From an uncultured Porphyromonadaceae bacterium (GTDB lineage Bacteria; Bacteroidota; Bacteroidia; Bacteroidales; Muribaculaceae): a stretch of 6,307 bases of DNA. Both the position numbers and the translations under genes were made by a program. Where the stretch lies: contig CAMWYV010000074.1 of NCBI GenBank assembly GCA_947178565.1, forward strand, positions 1 through 6,307. Direction: 5' to 3'. The first letter of the stretch is position 1, and every line of letters begins with the position of its first letter. Shown here piece after piece: positions 1-6,307 of the stretch. The notes beneath the pieces were generated by a model that made no database searches, was not told where the DNA came from, and worked only from the letters and a program-made list of their open reading frames with translations.

Positions 1-1536
1 CTTGTGCAGTTACGTAATGCTCTGAAAGCAGTAAAACCCATCAAAGAGATTTGCGAGATGGCTGAGAATACCGGTGTGGAATCTATCGGACAGGGGCTTA
101 ACCCTTGCTCTGAGGCGGCTAACGCTATCGAAACGACAATAGTGGATGATGCTCCAATCGCACTCGGCCGCGGACCTGTAATCAAATCCGGCGTAAATGC
201 AGACCTTGATGAACTTCGGGAAATAGCTTTCTCTGGTAAGGACTATCTGATGAAGGTACAGGCACGGGAGAGTGAAGCCACAGGAATCCCAAGTCTAAAA
301 ATAGGCTACAACAATGTATTCGGCTACTATATCGAAGTGACAAATACCCATAAGAGCAAGGTTCCGCCCGAATGGATTCGCAAACAAACTCTTGTTAACG
401 CTGAAAGATATATCACCGAAGAGCTCAAAGAATATGAGGAGAAAATACTCGGTGCGCAGGAACGCATTGGTATAATAGAAACCAAGATTTATAACTCTTT
501 GGTTGCTGACACCGCCAAATATATCCATGCCATTCAGCAAAATGCCCTTCTCGTGGCTCGCCTGGATGTTTTACTCGCATTTACCCGTGTTTCTCTTGAA
601 AATAAATATAACCGCCCTGTTGTGGATGATTCCCTCGATATTGAAATTGTTGAGGGGCGACATCCTGTAATTGAGAAACAGCTTCCGGTTGGTGAGCCGT
701 ATATATCCAACAGTGTAAGCCTGTCAAACAATGGAGCACAGATCATGATGATTACCGGTCCGAATATGTCCGGTAAATCAGCCCTGCTTCGTCAGACTGC
801 ATTGAACGTACTTCTCGCTCAGATTGGATGCTTTGTAGCGGCTCAAAGCGCAAAAATAGGTGTGGTGGACAAGATTTTCACCCGTGTGGGAGCAAGTGAC
901 AACATCTCGCTGGGTGAAAGCACATTCATGGTCGAAATGACAGAGGCGGCTTCGATTCTCAACAATATGAGTCCCCGTTCACTCATTCTTTTTGACGAGC
1001 TCGGGCGAGGAACTTCTACTTATGACGGTATCTCCATTGCGTGGGCAATTGTGGAGTATATTCATGAGTATGGTGATATGAGACCGAAAACTCTATTTGC
1101 AACCCATTACCATGAACTCAATGAGATGGAGAAGAATTTCAGCCGGATAGTGAACTATAACGTGTCGGTAAGCGAAATAGACGGTAAGATTGTTTTTCTC
1201 CGCAAACTGGTACGTGGAGGAAGCGAACATAGTTTCGGTATCCATGTTGCAAAACTTGCTGGAATGCCGCGGACAATCGTGGAGCGAGCATCAAAAGTCC
1301 TGACACAGCTTGAAGGTGCTAACCGCAAGGAAAATAAAGAGGTGATTGAGAAAACTCTCGACAATATCTCCAAAGGCGGTGCCGGACAGATGCAGATGAC
1401 CTTCTTTCAGCTTGATGACCCGGTGCTCTCGCAAATCCGAAGCGAGATTGTTCAGACAGATATAAACACTCTTACCCCTTTAGATGCCCTGACCAAGCTA
1501 AACGACATCAAGAAGATCATTACCGGCAAAGCCTGA
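1..1536 (+). CDS. mutS: DNA mismatch repair protein MutS, C-terminal part (5' end outside window)
   Basis: MutS recognises mismatches in newly replicated DNA and recruits MutL using ATP. The window shows 511 residues and the stop. The reading frame is open to base 1, and bacterial MutS is usually about 850-900 residues, so the mismatch-reading and connector domains lie upstream; the GTG at base 4 is an internal Val codon. Visible residues 1 to about 240 are the core/lever domain with the clamp (the [13 protein letters not shown] region near bases 301-333) and the GRHPVIE motif. The ATPase follows: Walker A GPNMSGKS (757-780), the [10 protein letters not shown] segment (910-939), Walker B ending in Asp-Glu with LGRGTST after it (982-1020), and the His motif ATHYHEL (1099-1119). 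QMTFF at 1393-1407 has the form and location of a beta-clamp-binding motif. All ATPase motifs are intact, so it looks functional. The family assignment is very secure. Confidence 0.97.
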   Translation, partial: LVQLRNALKAVKPIKEICEMAENTGVESIGQGLNPCSEAANAIETTIVDDAPIALGRGPVIKSGVNADLDELREIAFSGKDYLMKVQARESEATGIPSLKIGYNNVFGYYIEVTNTHKSKVPPEWIRKQTLVNAERYITEELKEYEEKILGAQERIGIIETKIYNSLVADTAKYIHAIQQNALLVARLDVLLAFTRVSLENKYNRPVVDDSLDIEIVEGRHPVIEKQLPVGEPYISNSVSLSNNGAQIMMITGPNMSGKSALLRQTALNVLLAQIGCFVAAQSAKIGVVDKIFTRVGASDNISLGESTFMVEMTEAASILNNMSPRSLILFDELGRGTSTYDGISIAWAIVEYIHEYGDMRPKTLFATHYHELNEMEKNFSRIVNYNVSVSEIDGKIVFLRKLVRGGSEHSFGIHVAKLAGMPRTIVERASKVLTQLEGANRKENKEVIEKTLDNISKGGAGQMQMTFFQLDDPVLSQIRSEIVQTDINTLTPLDALTKLNDIKKIITGKA

Positions 1537-1565
1537 TGTTTCCCCATGGAAACTCAGCGTTTTTT
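1533..1565 (+). terminator. Rho-independent terminator of mutS, overlapping both convergent stop codons
   Basis: GTTTCC (1538-1543) and GGAAAC (1548-1553) form a perfect 6-bp stem around the loop CCAT. Past one bulged T (1537), CTGA (1533-1536) pairs with TCAG (1554-1557), giving 10 bp in total. Two bases later come six T residues (1560-1565), so the structure reads as an intrinsic terminator for plus-strand transcripts. In the minus direction the same stem is followed only by GCTTTGCC, with no real U-tract, so termination of the tadA operon here is less clear. The inner stem has three G-C pairs, which is moderate strength. Confidence 0.7.
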
Positions 1566-1988
1566 AGCAAAAAAGGTTTTCATGAGTGCGGCGCATTCAT
1601 CGGCAAGCACTCCGCTTGTCACTGTTGCCTTGGGATGAAACGGTTTCGCGGTATATGTTGAATAGCCTCTTTTTGCATCGGCTGCACCGTAAACAATCCG
1701 TTTGAGCTGACTCCATCCTATTGCACCTGCACACATAAGGCATGGCTCGACAGTGACATAAAGAGTACATTTTTCAAGATATTTCCCTCCCATCGTAGCC
1801 TCGGCAGCAGTAATAGCCTGCATTTCAGCATGTGCGGTCACATCATTTAAAGTTTCTGTGAGATTATGACCACGACCTATAACACGTCCGTCACATACTA
1901 CTACAGCTCCGATAGGCACTTCATCGCTCTCAGCCGCTTTCTCTGCTTCATAAAAAGCCATACTCATGAATTTTTCGTCATCTGTCAT
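1554..1988 (-). CDS. tadA: tRNA-specific adenosine deaminase TadA
   Basis: The 144-residue product belongs to the zinc-dependent cytidine/deoxycytidylate deaminase superfamily and matches TadA in size and motifs. TadA converts A34 to inosine in the anticodon of tRNA-Arg(ACG), which allows wobble reading of CGN codons. The zinc and catalytic motifs are both present: His53-Ala-Glu55 (within AHAEMQAI) and Pro82-Cys83-x-x-Cys86 (EPCLMCAGAI). Glu55 is the expected proton shuttle. PIGAVVV (25-31), before the first motif, is also typical. The ATG overlaps the rnz stop as ATGA, so translation is probably coupled to rnz, and there is no Shine-Dalgarno sequence. It is the last gene of the minus-strand block. 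A guanine or cytosine deaminase is a less likely alternative; the length and EPCLMCAGAI context favour TadA. Confidence 0.93.
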   Translation of the reverse strand: MTDDEKFMSMAFYEAEKAAESDEVPIGAVVVCDGRVIGRGHNLTETLNDVTAHAEMQAITAAEATMGGKYLEKCTLYVTVEPCLMCAGAIGWSQLKRIVYGAADAKRGYSTYTAKPFHPKATVTSGVLADECAALMKTFFAKKR

Positions 1989-2899
1989 AGCAAATCTATT
2001 TTAAGACCTTCGTCAGCCGCAATAACACAATCAAACTCCTCTTTAGCTTCACGTAGCATTACTTCAACATCGGCATATCGTTTGGAATAATGACCAATTA
2101 TGAGCTGCCTGGCACCCGCCTCGCGTGCTATTATAGCAGCCTGACGGGCTGTTGAGTGACCACGCTCCTGAGCCTTGTCAATATTATCGTCAGCATAAGT
2201 AGATTCATGATAAATCACATCAACTCCACGGACAGCATCAGCTACACTATGATTGAAAACGGTATCCGAGCAATAGGCATAGCTTATTGCCGGGTCAGCC
2301 TCAGTAGTCAGCCGATTGTTTGGAATAACATTCCCGGAAGGGGTTATGTAATCCGCACCGCTTTTAATATCATTCATACGAAACACCGGTACCTGATAAA
2401 ATTTAACCATTTCTCCATTTATGTGCCTTTGTTTCGCCGTCTCGCGAAATATGTAACCGTAACATGGAACTCTGTGATAGAGAGGGAATGCCTCAACAGT
2501 CAATGCATGATCCTCATAAACAATGCCTCCTTCTTTCGGTATAGCCTGAAATTCTATTTCAAACGGTGTTTCTTTGCAGAAATAGTTTACAAAACTCCTA
2601 AACAGCTCAAGACCCTGCTGCGGCATCGTCACCGTTACTTTCCCGCCTTTTTGGTGCAATCCCATTGTACAGAGCAAACCCGGCAACCCGAAACAATGAT
2701 CACCGTGAAGATGGCTCACAAAAATGTGACTCAATCGTTGAAAACTGAGCTTCATGCGTCTCATCTGCACCTGAGTTCCTTCCCCACAGTCTATCATAAA
2801 CAGTCGGTCACGAAAGTCTATTATCTGACTGGAAGGGTTATGACGTACTGTGGGGGTTGCAGATCCACACCCGAGGATATTAATCTGAAACTTTGCCAT
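1985..2899 (-). CDS. rnz: Ribonuclease Z (short-form tRNase Z)
   Basis: This is a 304-residue metallo-beta-lactamase-fold endonuclease that cuts the 3' trailer from precursor tRNAs just after the discriminator base. The length is that of the bacterial short form. The zinc-ligand set looks complete: His63-x-His65-x-Asp67-His68 (SHLHGDH), His142 (LYHRVPCYG), Asp212 (YCSDT) and His270 (GHYSKRY). The RNase Z HEAT-type motif reads HEST (231-234), and His248 in the following GHST is conserved in the family. Residues about 152-180 correspond to the flexible arm that grips tRNA. The start at 2899 fits the family N-terminus (FQINILGCGSATP). The 5' end overlaps fprA by 20 bases and the stop overlaps the tadA start, so rnz and tadA form a coupled tRNA-maturation pair. 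Confidence 0.96.
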   Translation of the reverse strand: MAKFQINILGCGSATPTVRHNPSSQIIDFRDRLFMIDCGEGTQVQMRRMKLSFQRLSHIFVSHLHGDHCFGLPGLLCTMGLHQKGGKVTVTMPQQGLELFRSFVNYFCKETPFEIEFQAIPKEGGIVYEDHALTVEAFPLYHRVPCYGYIFRETAKQRHINGEMVKFYQVPVFRMNDIKSGADYITPSGNVIPNNRLTTEADPAISYAYCSDTVFNHSVADAVRGVDVIYHESTYADDNIDKAQERGHSTARQAAIIAREAGARQLIIGHYSKRYADVEVMLREAKEEFDCVIAADEGLKIDLL

Positions 2900-4061
2900 C
2901 TATGACTAATGCTTCGGCAAGTTGATTCATCGCCTTGCGAGTGGAGTCATTCATCCGGCTCTTGATGGTAATCATCGGCTGAACTATCTCAATATCCGGA
3001 AGAGCACTCATCGCTTCAGTCATAAGTTTACCTGCGACGGGAGCCCAGGATCCGTTTTCAATTATCGCAACCCTGCGATTACGATAATTCTTCATCTTAA
3101 GATGATGTATGAAATGATGCATCGGTGGAAAAAGAGACGCATCATAAGTAACGGCAGCAAGAACCATTGTGCTCATGCGGAAAGCCTGACTAACCGCCTC
3201 AGATAGCTCCTGACGACAAAGATCAAAAGTTACCACGTTCTCCATCCCTTTAGCCCGCAATATATCTGCTAATTCCAAAGCACATTCCTTTGTGCCCCCA
3301 TAAACCGAAGCATAAGCTACCAGAACACCATCGGTTTCCGCCCTATAGCTGCTCCATATATCATAGAGATTGACATATTTGCCCAAATCCCCGTTAAGCA
3401 CCGGACCATGTAACGGAGCGATTACCTGTACATCCAATCCCGATATTTTTTTCAGAAGATTCTGTGTCTGTACTCCATACTTTCCTACGATATTAATATA
3501 ATATCTGCGCGCTTCGCCCACCCATTCATCATCATACTCGGTAGAGCCGAATTTTCCGAAAGCATCAGCACTGAAAAGTACTTTCTCGCTTTTTTCATAG
3601 CTGACAAGCACCTCCGGCCAATGAACCATGGGCGCTGTGGAAAACACTATCTCATGTGCACCGATGGATAGAGTATCACCATCTTTCACAGCCATTGTGC
3701 GTCCTTCAAAATTATAATCTCCGAAGAACTGGGGGAGCATATTTATTGCCTGCTTTGTGGCAACAAGAGTCATATCGGGAAATTCATCCAGCGCACGCAC
3801 AATATTTGATGAGTGATCCGGCTCCATGTGATGCACAATAAGATAATCAGGTTTACGGTCGCCGAGTTCAATACGAATCTTTGCGAGCCATTCATCGGCA
3901 AAATCGCGATCGACTGTATCAAACAACACTATTTTCGAGTCCATAATGATATACGAATTATACGAAATTCCCTTGGGTACCGGATACTGATTTTCAAACA
4001 ATTGTATATCGGTGTCATCAACTCCTACATAGCGGATAGAATTACTTATATTATTAGTCAT
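2880..4061 (-). CDS. fprA: Flavodiiron protein (class A, FprA type)
   Basis: The 393-residue cytoplasmic enzyme reduces O2 to water and/or NO to N2O, which protects anaerobes. The N-terminal part (about 1-240) is a metallo-beta-lactamase-like domain with the full diiron ligand pattern: His78-x-Glu80-x-Asp82, His147, Asp166 and His218 (PLHGP). His83, after Asp82, is also present. The C-terminal part (about 245-385) is a flavodoxin-like FMN domain starting VLVAYASVYGGT. There is no rubredoxin or flavin reductase extension, so it is class A and needs a separate electron donor, usually rubredoxin, which is not encoded in this window. O2 versus NO preference cannot be read from sequence. It follows pdxB after a 57-base gap, the only internal gap in the block that could hold a promoter, and overlaps rnz by 20 bases. 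The ATG at 4061 gives the expected N-terminus. The symbol is by family resemblance. Confidence 0.92.
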   Translation of the reverse strand: MTNNISNSIRYVGVDDTDIQLFENQYPVPKGISYNSYIIMDSKIVLFDTVDRDFADEWLAKIRIELGDRKPDYLIVHHMEPDHSSNIVRALDEFPDMTLVATKQAINMLPQFFGDYNFEGRTMAVKDGDTLSIGAHEIVFSTAPMVHWPEVLVSYEKSEKVLFSADAFGKFGSTEYDDEWVGEARRYYINIVGKYGVQTQNLLKKISGLDVQVIAPLHGPVLNGDLGKYVNLYDIWSSYRAETDGVLVAYASVYGGTKECALELADILRAKGMENVVTFDLCRQELSEAVSQAFRMSTMVLAAVTYDASLFPPMHHFIHHLKMKNYRNRRVAIIENGSWAPVAGKLMTEAMSALPDIEIVQPMITIKSRMNDSTRKAMNQLAEALVIDGKVSD

Positions 4062-4074
4062 AGCGATATATTTA

Positions 4075-4106
4075 CAAATTCAATTATTGTTTAATAACAA
4101 GTTAAA
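4075..4106 (-). promoter_or_regulatory. Candidate Bacteroidetes-type promoter before fprA
   Basis: The known Bacteroidetes sigma consensus is TTTG near -33 and TAnnTTTG near -7. On the minus strand TGAATTTG (4082 to 4075) matches the -7 element with one mismatch, and TTTA (4106 to 4103) matches the -33 element with one mismatch, 20 bases upstream. The predicted transcript would start about 10 bases before the fprA ATG, leaving a very short leader. The gap is A/T rich, so chance similarity is a real possibility. Confidence 0.3.
4087..4100. promoter_or_regulatory. Inverted repeat TTGTT-N4-AACAA, possible FNR/CRP-family operator for fprA
   Basis: A perfect 5-bp inverted repeat with a 4-base spacer lies in the 57-base gap between pdxB and fprA, centred about 32 bases before the fprA ATG. 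The geometry is that of FNR/CRP-family sites (TTGAT-N4-ATCAA for FNR), with one differing position per arm. It falls between the two proposed promoter elements, a position that would suit a repressor. In A/T-rich DNA such a repeat can arise by chance, and no regulator gene is in view. Confidence 0.22.
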
Positions 4107-4118
4107 TGTATTTTCGGC

Positions 4119-5144
4119 TTATTCAGGAAAAAGAACTTCGGTACGCAGGTGGTAATTATTTCGAAGTACTTCAAATTTTTCCGGATTTTTTTTCAACGCA
4201 ACTGAATCAACCAAAGGATTGTATGATGAGGAAATATCCGCGTCAGTTATTTCAGGTGGCAAATACTGCATCTGCGGGACTTCGCTCATGCACAGATTGA
4301 ATTGAGAGGCAACCTCATGCGCTGCCATATATGAAGCTCTTTGCTTGCCTTGCTGCGAATATCCTGCAATATGAGGCGTAGCAACAGCGGCAATCTCAAG
4401 CAGCTCCCGCGATATATACGGCTCCCTCTCCCAGCAGTCTATAATCACCCTGGAAATCTTTCCGGACTCCAGCCCATTCAATAAGGCTGCGGTATCTGTA
4501 ACAGCACCACGCGCCGAATTTATTATTATCGGTTTACGCCTTAATTCAGCAACAAACTTTAGGTTCAATAAATGATGAGTAGGGAATTCGGTTACTTTAG
4601 TATAGGGAGTGTGGAATGTTATTATATCCGCCTCCCGTGCAATTGCATCAAGGCTCACAAAATCTTCTTGTCCATCCATACGCTCACGAGGAGGATCATT
4701 CACAATCACACGCATACCGAGTTGATGTCCCCAGTCAGCTACTATTTTCCCAACATGACCGGCACCGATCACACCTAAGCATCTGTCCTTAAGATTTATA
4801 CCAAGAGAAAGTAATGATGCGAAAACATATTGGGCAACCGCCGGAGCATTACAGCCGGGAGCATTCTTTACCGTGATGCCATTTCTCTCACACCACTCCA
4901 AATCAACATGGTCAAGACCTATTGTCGCACTCGCGATCAACGAACACCGGCTCCCTTTCAGCAGATTTTCATCACACCTGGTTCGTGTTCGGGTAACTAT
5001 CGCGTCAACATCTTTGACCACATCTGCAGTAATATCTTCCGGAGAAAGATATTTAATATCCGCGACATCATCCAACAGTCCTCTGAAATATGGGATTTTA
5101 TTATCTACTATAATTTTTATACGGTCAGATTCCATACAAAACAT
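4119..5144 (-). CDS. pdxB: 4-phosphoerythronate dehydrogenase PdxB
   Basis: PdxB oxidises 4-phospho-D-erythronate to 2-oxo-3-hydroxy-4-phosphobutanoate, the second step of DXP-dependent pyridoxal 5'-phosphate synthesis. The 341-residue product has the D-2-hydroxyacid dehydrogenase fold: an N-terminal substrate domain, a Rossmann dinucleotide site GAGHVG (127-132), and the catalytic triad Arg212 (NSARGAV), Glu241 (EREP) and His258 (TPHIAGYS). The triad spacing (29 and 17 residues) equals that of Escherichia coli PdxB (208/237/254). Features specific to PdxB include APGCNAPAVAQYVF (95-108), ADIITFHTPY (172-181) and the C-terminal FEVLRNNYHLR. It is shorter than the E. coli enzyme (378) because the C-terminal dimerisation part is reduced. 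The start is uncertain: ATG at 5144 or three codons later at 5135; homology begins near residue 9, and no ribosome binding site decides. Either start overlaps the upstream membrane gene. Confidence 0.93.
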   Translation of the reverse strand: MFCMESDRIKIIVDNKIPYFRGLLDDVADIKYLSPEDITADVVKDVDAIVTRTRTRCDENLLKGSRCSLIASATIGLDHVDLEWCERNGITVKNAPGCNAPAVAQYVFASLLSLGINLKDRCLGVIGAGHVGKIVADWGHQLGMRVIVNDPPRERMDGQEDFVSLDAIAREADIITFHTPYTKVTEFPTHHLLNLKFVAELRRKPIIINSARGAVTDTAALLNGLESGKISRVIIDCWEREPYISRELLEIAAVATPHIAGYSQQGKQRASYMAAHEVASQFNLCMSEVPQMQYLPPEITDADISSSYNPLVDSVALKKNPEKFEVLRNNYHLRTEVLFPE

Positions 5145-6106
5145 CCGATATACAGGGCAATAATAAGCAGTATTACCACATAGGCGCGATTTGACTCAAA
5201 CAATCTCATAAAAAGTCCCGCCTGCACTGCTACACATATATCCAGAAGCGGTACATATGCCCATATATTTGTAAAGTCTATGATACACAGAGTTCCCGTA
5301 ACTATCCCCATAAGGCTCCACACACCTGTAAATGCCCGGTTACGTGCGTTGAATGCTATTAAAATTTTCATCAGATTAAAGCATCCAAGAAGGAGACCTA
5401 TGCCAAGAGTCAAACCGATACACATAAAGGTTGTCATATCCTCACGTGCTAGAAACAGTTCATAAACAATCTCCGGTCGAGGAAGCTGAAACTCGTGCAA
5501 AGTCAACAGTCCGAATCCCCATAAAATCCATAAGGGAGTGACCAGTCCAATCAGAGCTGCAACAAAAGTGCGGAAATTCAAACATCTCATCTGGCTCACT
5601 CCCACAAAAAAAACAAGGATAAACGGTACAAAAGCATAATCAACCAATGCACCGCACGCCAGCAAGAAAAATATCAAGAAAATTCGGCGCGTTCTCAATG
5701 GGGAGAGATATACCGAATATAGCAGATTAACGCACAGCAGAATTACCAATGCAAGAATAATCCCGGTATCAAGAGATACATATAGTTCAGGAGTTCCCGA
5801 AACCATAATTGTGAACAGTCCCACAAACATCAATGAGACTGTACGCAATATATTATATACTTTATTTATCGCCGCCATGGTGATACAGCATGCACCAATC
5901 ATCATCACCGCGATAATTGCAGAAAGAATTCTACTGCTGACGATCGTGTCAAAATCAGGAAGCCACATGCCTCCGGTGGTGACATTTTCCGCATACACAC
6001 CGGAAACATAAGCGGTCCAACCCATGGCTAGAGACGCAAGAATCATCAGCCACGTGAATCCACGCGACTTGATTACCGCTGTTATTCTCTTTTCGGCACG
6101 TTTCAC
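5117..6106 (-). CDS. Polytopic inner-membrane protein of unknown function, DUF6427-like
   Basis: The 329-residue product has about 10-11 hydrophobic segments, roughly at residues 17-39, 58-80, 86-103, 113-134, 141-172 (one long or two short), 179-203, 226-250, 260-277, 284-300 and 307-325. A short basic N-terminus (KRAEKR, KSR) precedes the first, which suggests the N-terminus is inside. Loops carry Arg-rich stretches (LSPLRTRR 134-141; FNARNRAF 252-259) and a conserved-looking ELYVSLDTG (107-115). It resembles the uncharacterised Bacteroidetes membrane proteins (DUF6427 type) often found next to purD; that assignment is from memory and weak. I see no catalytic motif and propose no function. 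The start is GTG at 6106: a TAA lies four codons upstream in frame, and the next ATG is codon 21, inside the first membrane segment. It follows purD by 15 bases and overlaps pdxB, so it is probably cotranscribed. Confidence 0.85.
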   Translation of the reverse strand: MKRAEKRITAVIKSRGFTWLMILASLAMGWTAYVSGVYAENVTTGGMWLPDFDTIVSSRILSAIIAVMMIGACCITMAAINKVYNILRTVSLMFVGLFTIMVSGTPELYVSLDTGIILALVILLCVNLLYSVYLSPLRTRRIFLIFFLLACGALVDYAFVPFILVFFVGVSQMRCLNFRTFVAALIGLVTPLWILWGFGLLTLHEFQLPRPEIVYELFLAREDMTTFMCIGLTLGIGLLLGCFNLMKILIAFNARNRAFTGVWSLMGIVTGTLCIIDFTNIWAYVPLLDICVAVQAGLFMRLFESNRAYVVILLIIALYIGCFVWNLTV

Positions 6107-6121
6107 GCAGTAGTTTTACAA

Positions 6122-6307
6122 TTATGCTTCAGCAGCCAGATTCAACAGATCCTTACCGATATCGCGGCGAGAATATTTGCCATCAAACTTGATTTTTTCA
6201 ATCGCAGAATAACTTTTTGCAAGGGCATCGGCAATATCATTACCTGTTGAGCTGACAGAAATCACTCTGCCACCTGAAGTTACCAACTGACCTTCCGCAT
6301 CCACTGC
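6122..6307 (-). CDS. purD: Phosphoribosylamine-glycine ligase PurD, C-terminal end (5' part outside window)
   Basis: Only the last 61 residues and the TAA stop are visible; the frame runs open through the right edge, and full PurD is about 420-430 residues. PurD (GAR synthetase) joins glycine to 5-phosphoribosylamine using ATP, the second step of de novo purine synthesis. The fragment matches the C-terminal domain of the family: TSGGRVISVSSTG (visible residues 10-22), a helix with alternating Ala, and YSRRDIG (45-51), comparable with the GGRV and CRKDIG segments at the end of E. coli PurD. The ATP-grasp catalytic core is not in the window. The GTG at 6304 is an internal Val codon, not a start. 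The downstream membrane gene begins 15 bases after the stop, which indicates one transcript. Confidence 0.93.
   Translation of the reverse strand, partial: AVDAEGQLVTSGGRVISVSSTGNDIADALAKSYSAIEKIKFDGKYSRRDIGKDLLNLAAEA

Noticed and set aside
4..6. GTG at base 4 as the start of mutS.
   Set aside because: The frame is open to base 1 and the protein would lack the N-terminal half of MutS. The gene is cut by the window edge rather than starting here.
295..1373. Minus-strand open frames of 70-81 codons inside mutS.
   Set aside because: They are shadows of the mutS coding frame, with no motif and no own leader.
1560..1574. Palindrome T6-AGC-A6 as a separate terminator or regulatory hairpin.
   Set aside because: It encodes the Phe-Phe-Ala-Lys-Lys tail of TadA and has only A-T pairs in the stem. 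The T-run is better explained as the tail of the terminator hairpin at 1533-1557.
2156..2905. A 249-codon open frame on the plus strand.
   Set aside because: It lies wholly opposite rnz, which has a complete set of family motifs. Its translation is low in complexity and shows no domain, and long antisense open frames are common opposite real genes.
4830..5183. Two overlapping plus-strand open frames (4830-5183 and 4873-5163).
   Set aside because: Both are antisense to the start of pdxB and the end of the membrane gene, overlap each other in different frames, and show no recognisable protein features.
6107..6121. Promoter or hairpin between purD and the membrane protein gene.
   Set aside because: Only 15 bases separate the genes, and I see no promoter elements or inverted repeat there.

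Overview
The window is ordinary chromosomal DNA that looks like Bacteroidales, possibly a gut lineage such as Muribaculaceae or Bacteroidaceae. The family assignment is inference. The evidence is the protein sequences (MutS with a QMTFF tail motif, a PdxB with a short C-terminus, a class A flavodiiron protein), moderate GC, tight gene packing, and start codons that lack Shine-Dalgarno sequences and often have A/T-rich leaders. I see no mobile element, tRNA, rRNA, CRISPR array or phage gene, and no stretch longer than about 60 bases is free of genes.

Layout. The only plus-strand gene is the 3' part of mutS (1-1536), which enters from the left edge. It converges on a block of six minus-strand genes. 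In their direction of transcription (right to left) these are: the 3' end of purD (6307-6122), an unnamed polytopic membrane protein (6106-5117, GTG start, 15 bases after purD), pdxB (5144-4119, overlapping the membrane gene by 28 bases), a flavodiiron protein gene fprA (4061-2880, after a 57-base A/T-rich gap), rnz (2899-1985, overlapping fprA by 20 bases) and tadA (1988-1554, overlapping rnz by the 4 bases ATGA). The two convergent stop codons are 17 bases apart and both lie in the stem of one hairpin, which is followed by a T-tract on the mutS side.

Function. The minus-strand block mixes housekeeping jobs: de novo purine synthesis (PurD), pyridoxal phosphate synthesis by the DXP-dependent route (PdxB), O2 or NO reduction (flavodiiron protein), tRNA 3'-end processing (RNase Z) and tRNA anticodon deamination (TadA). 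The last two both mature tRNA and are probably translationally coupled. The 57-base gap before fprA is the only place inside the block with room for an internal promoter. It holds a weak Bacteroidetes-type promoter candidate with an FNR/CRP-geometry inverted repeat between the two promoter elements.

No clearly new biological system is visible. The points most worth a second look are the membrane protein of unknown function next to purD, the possible oxygen- or NO-responsive control site before fprA, and the shared hairpin between mutS and tadA.
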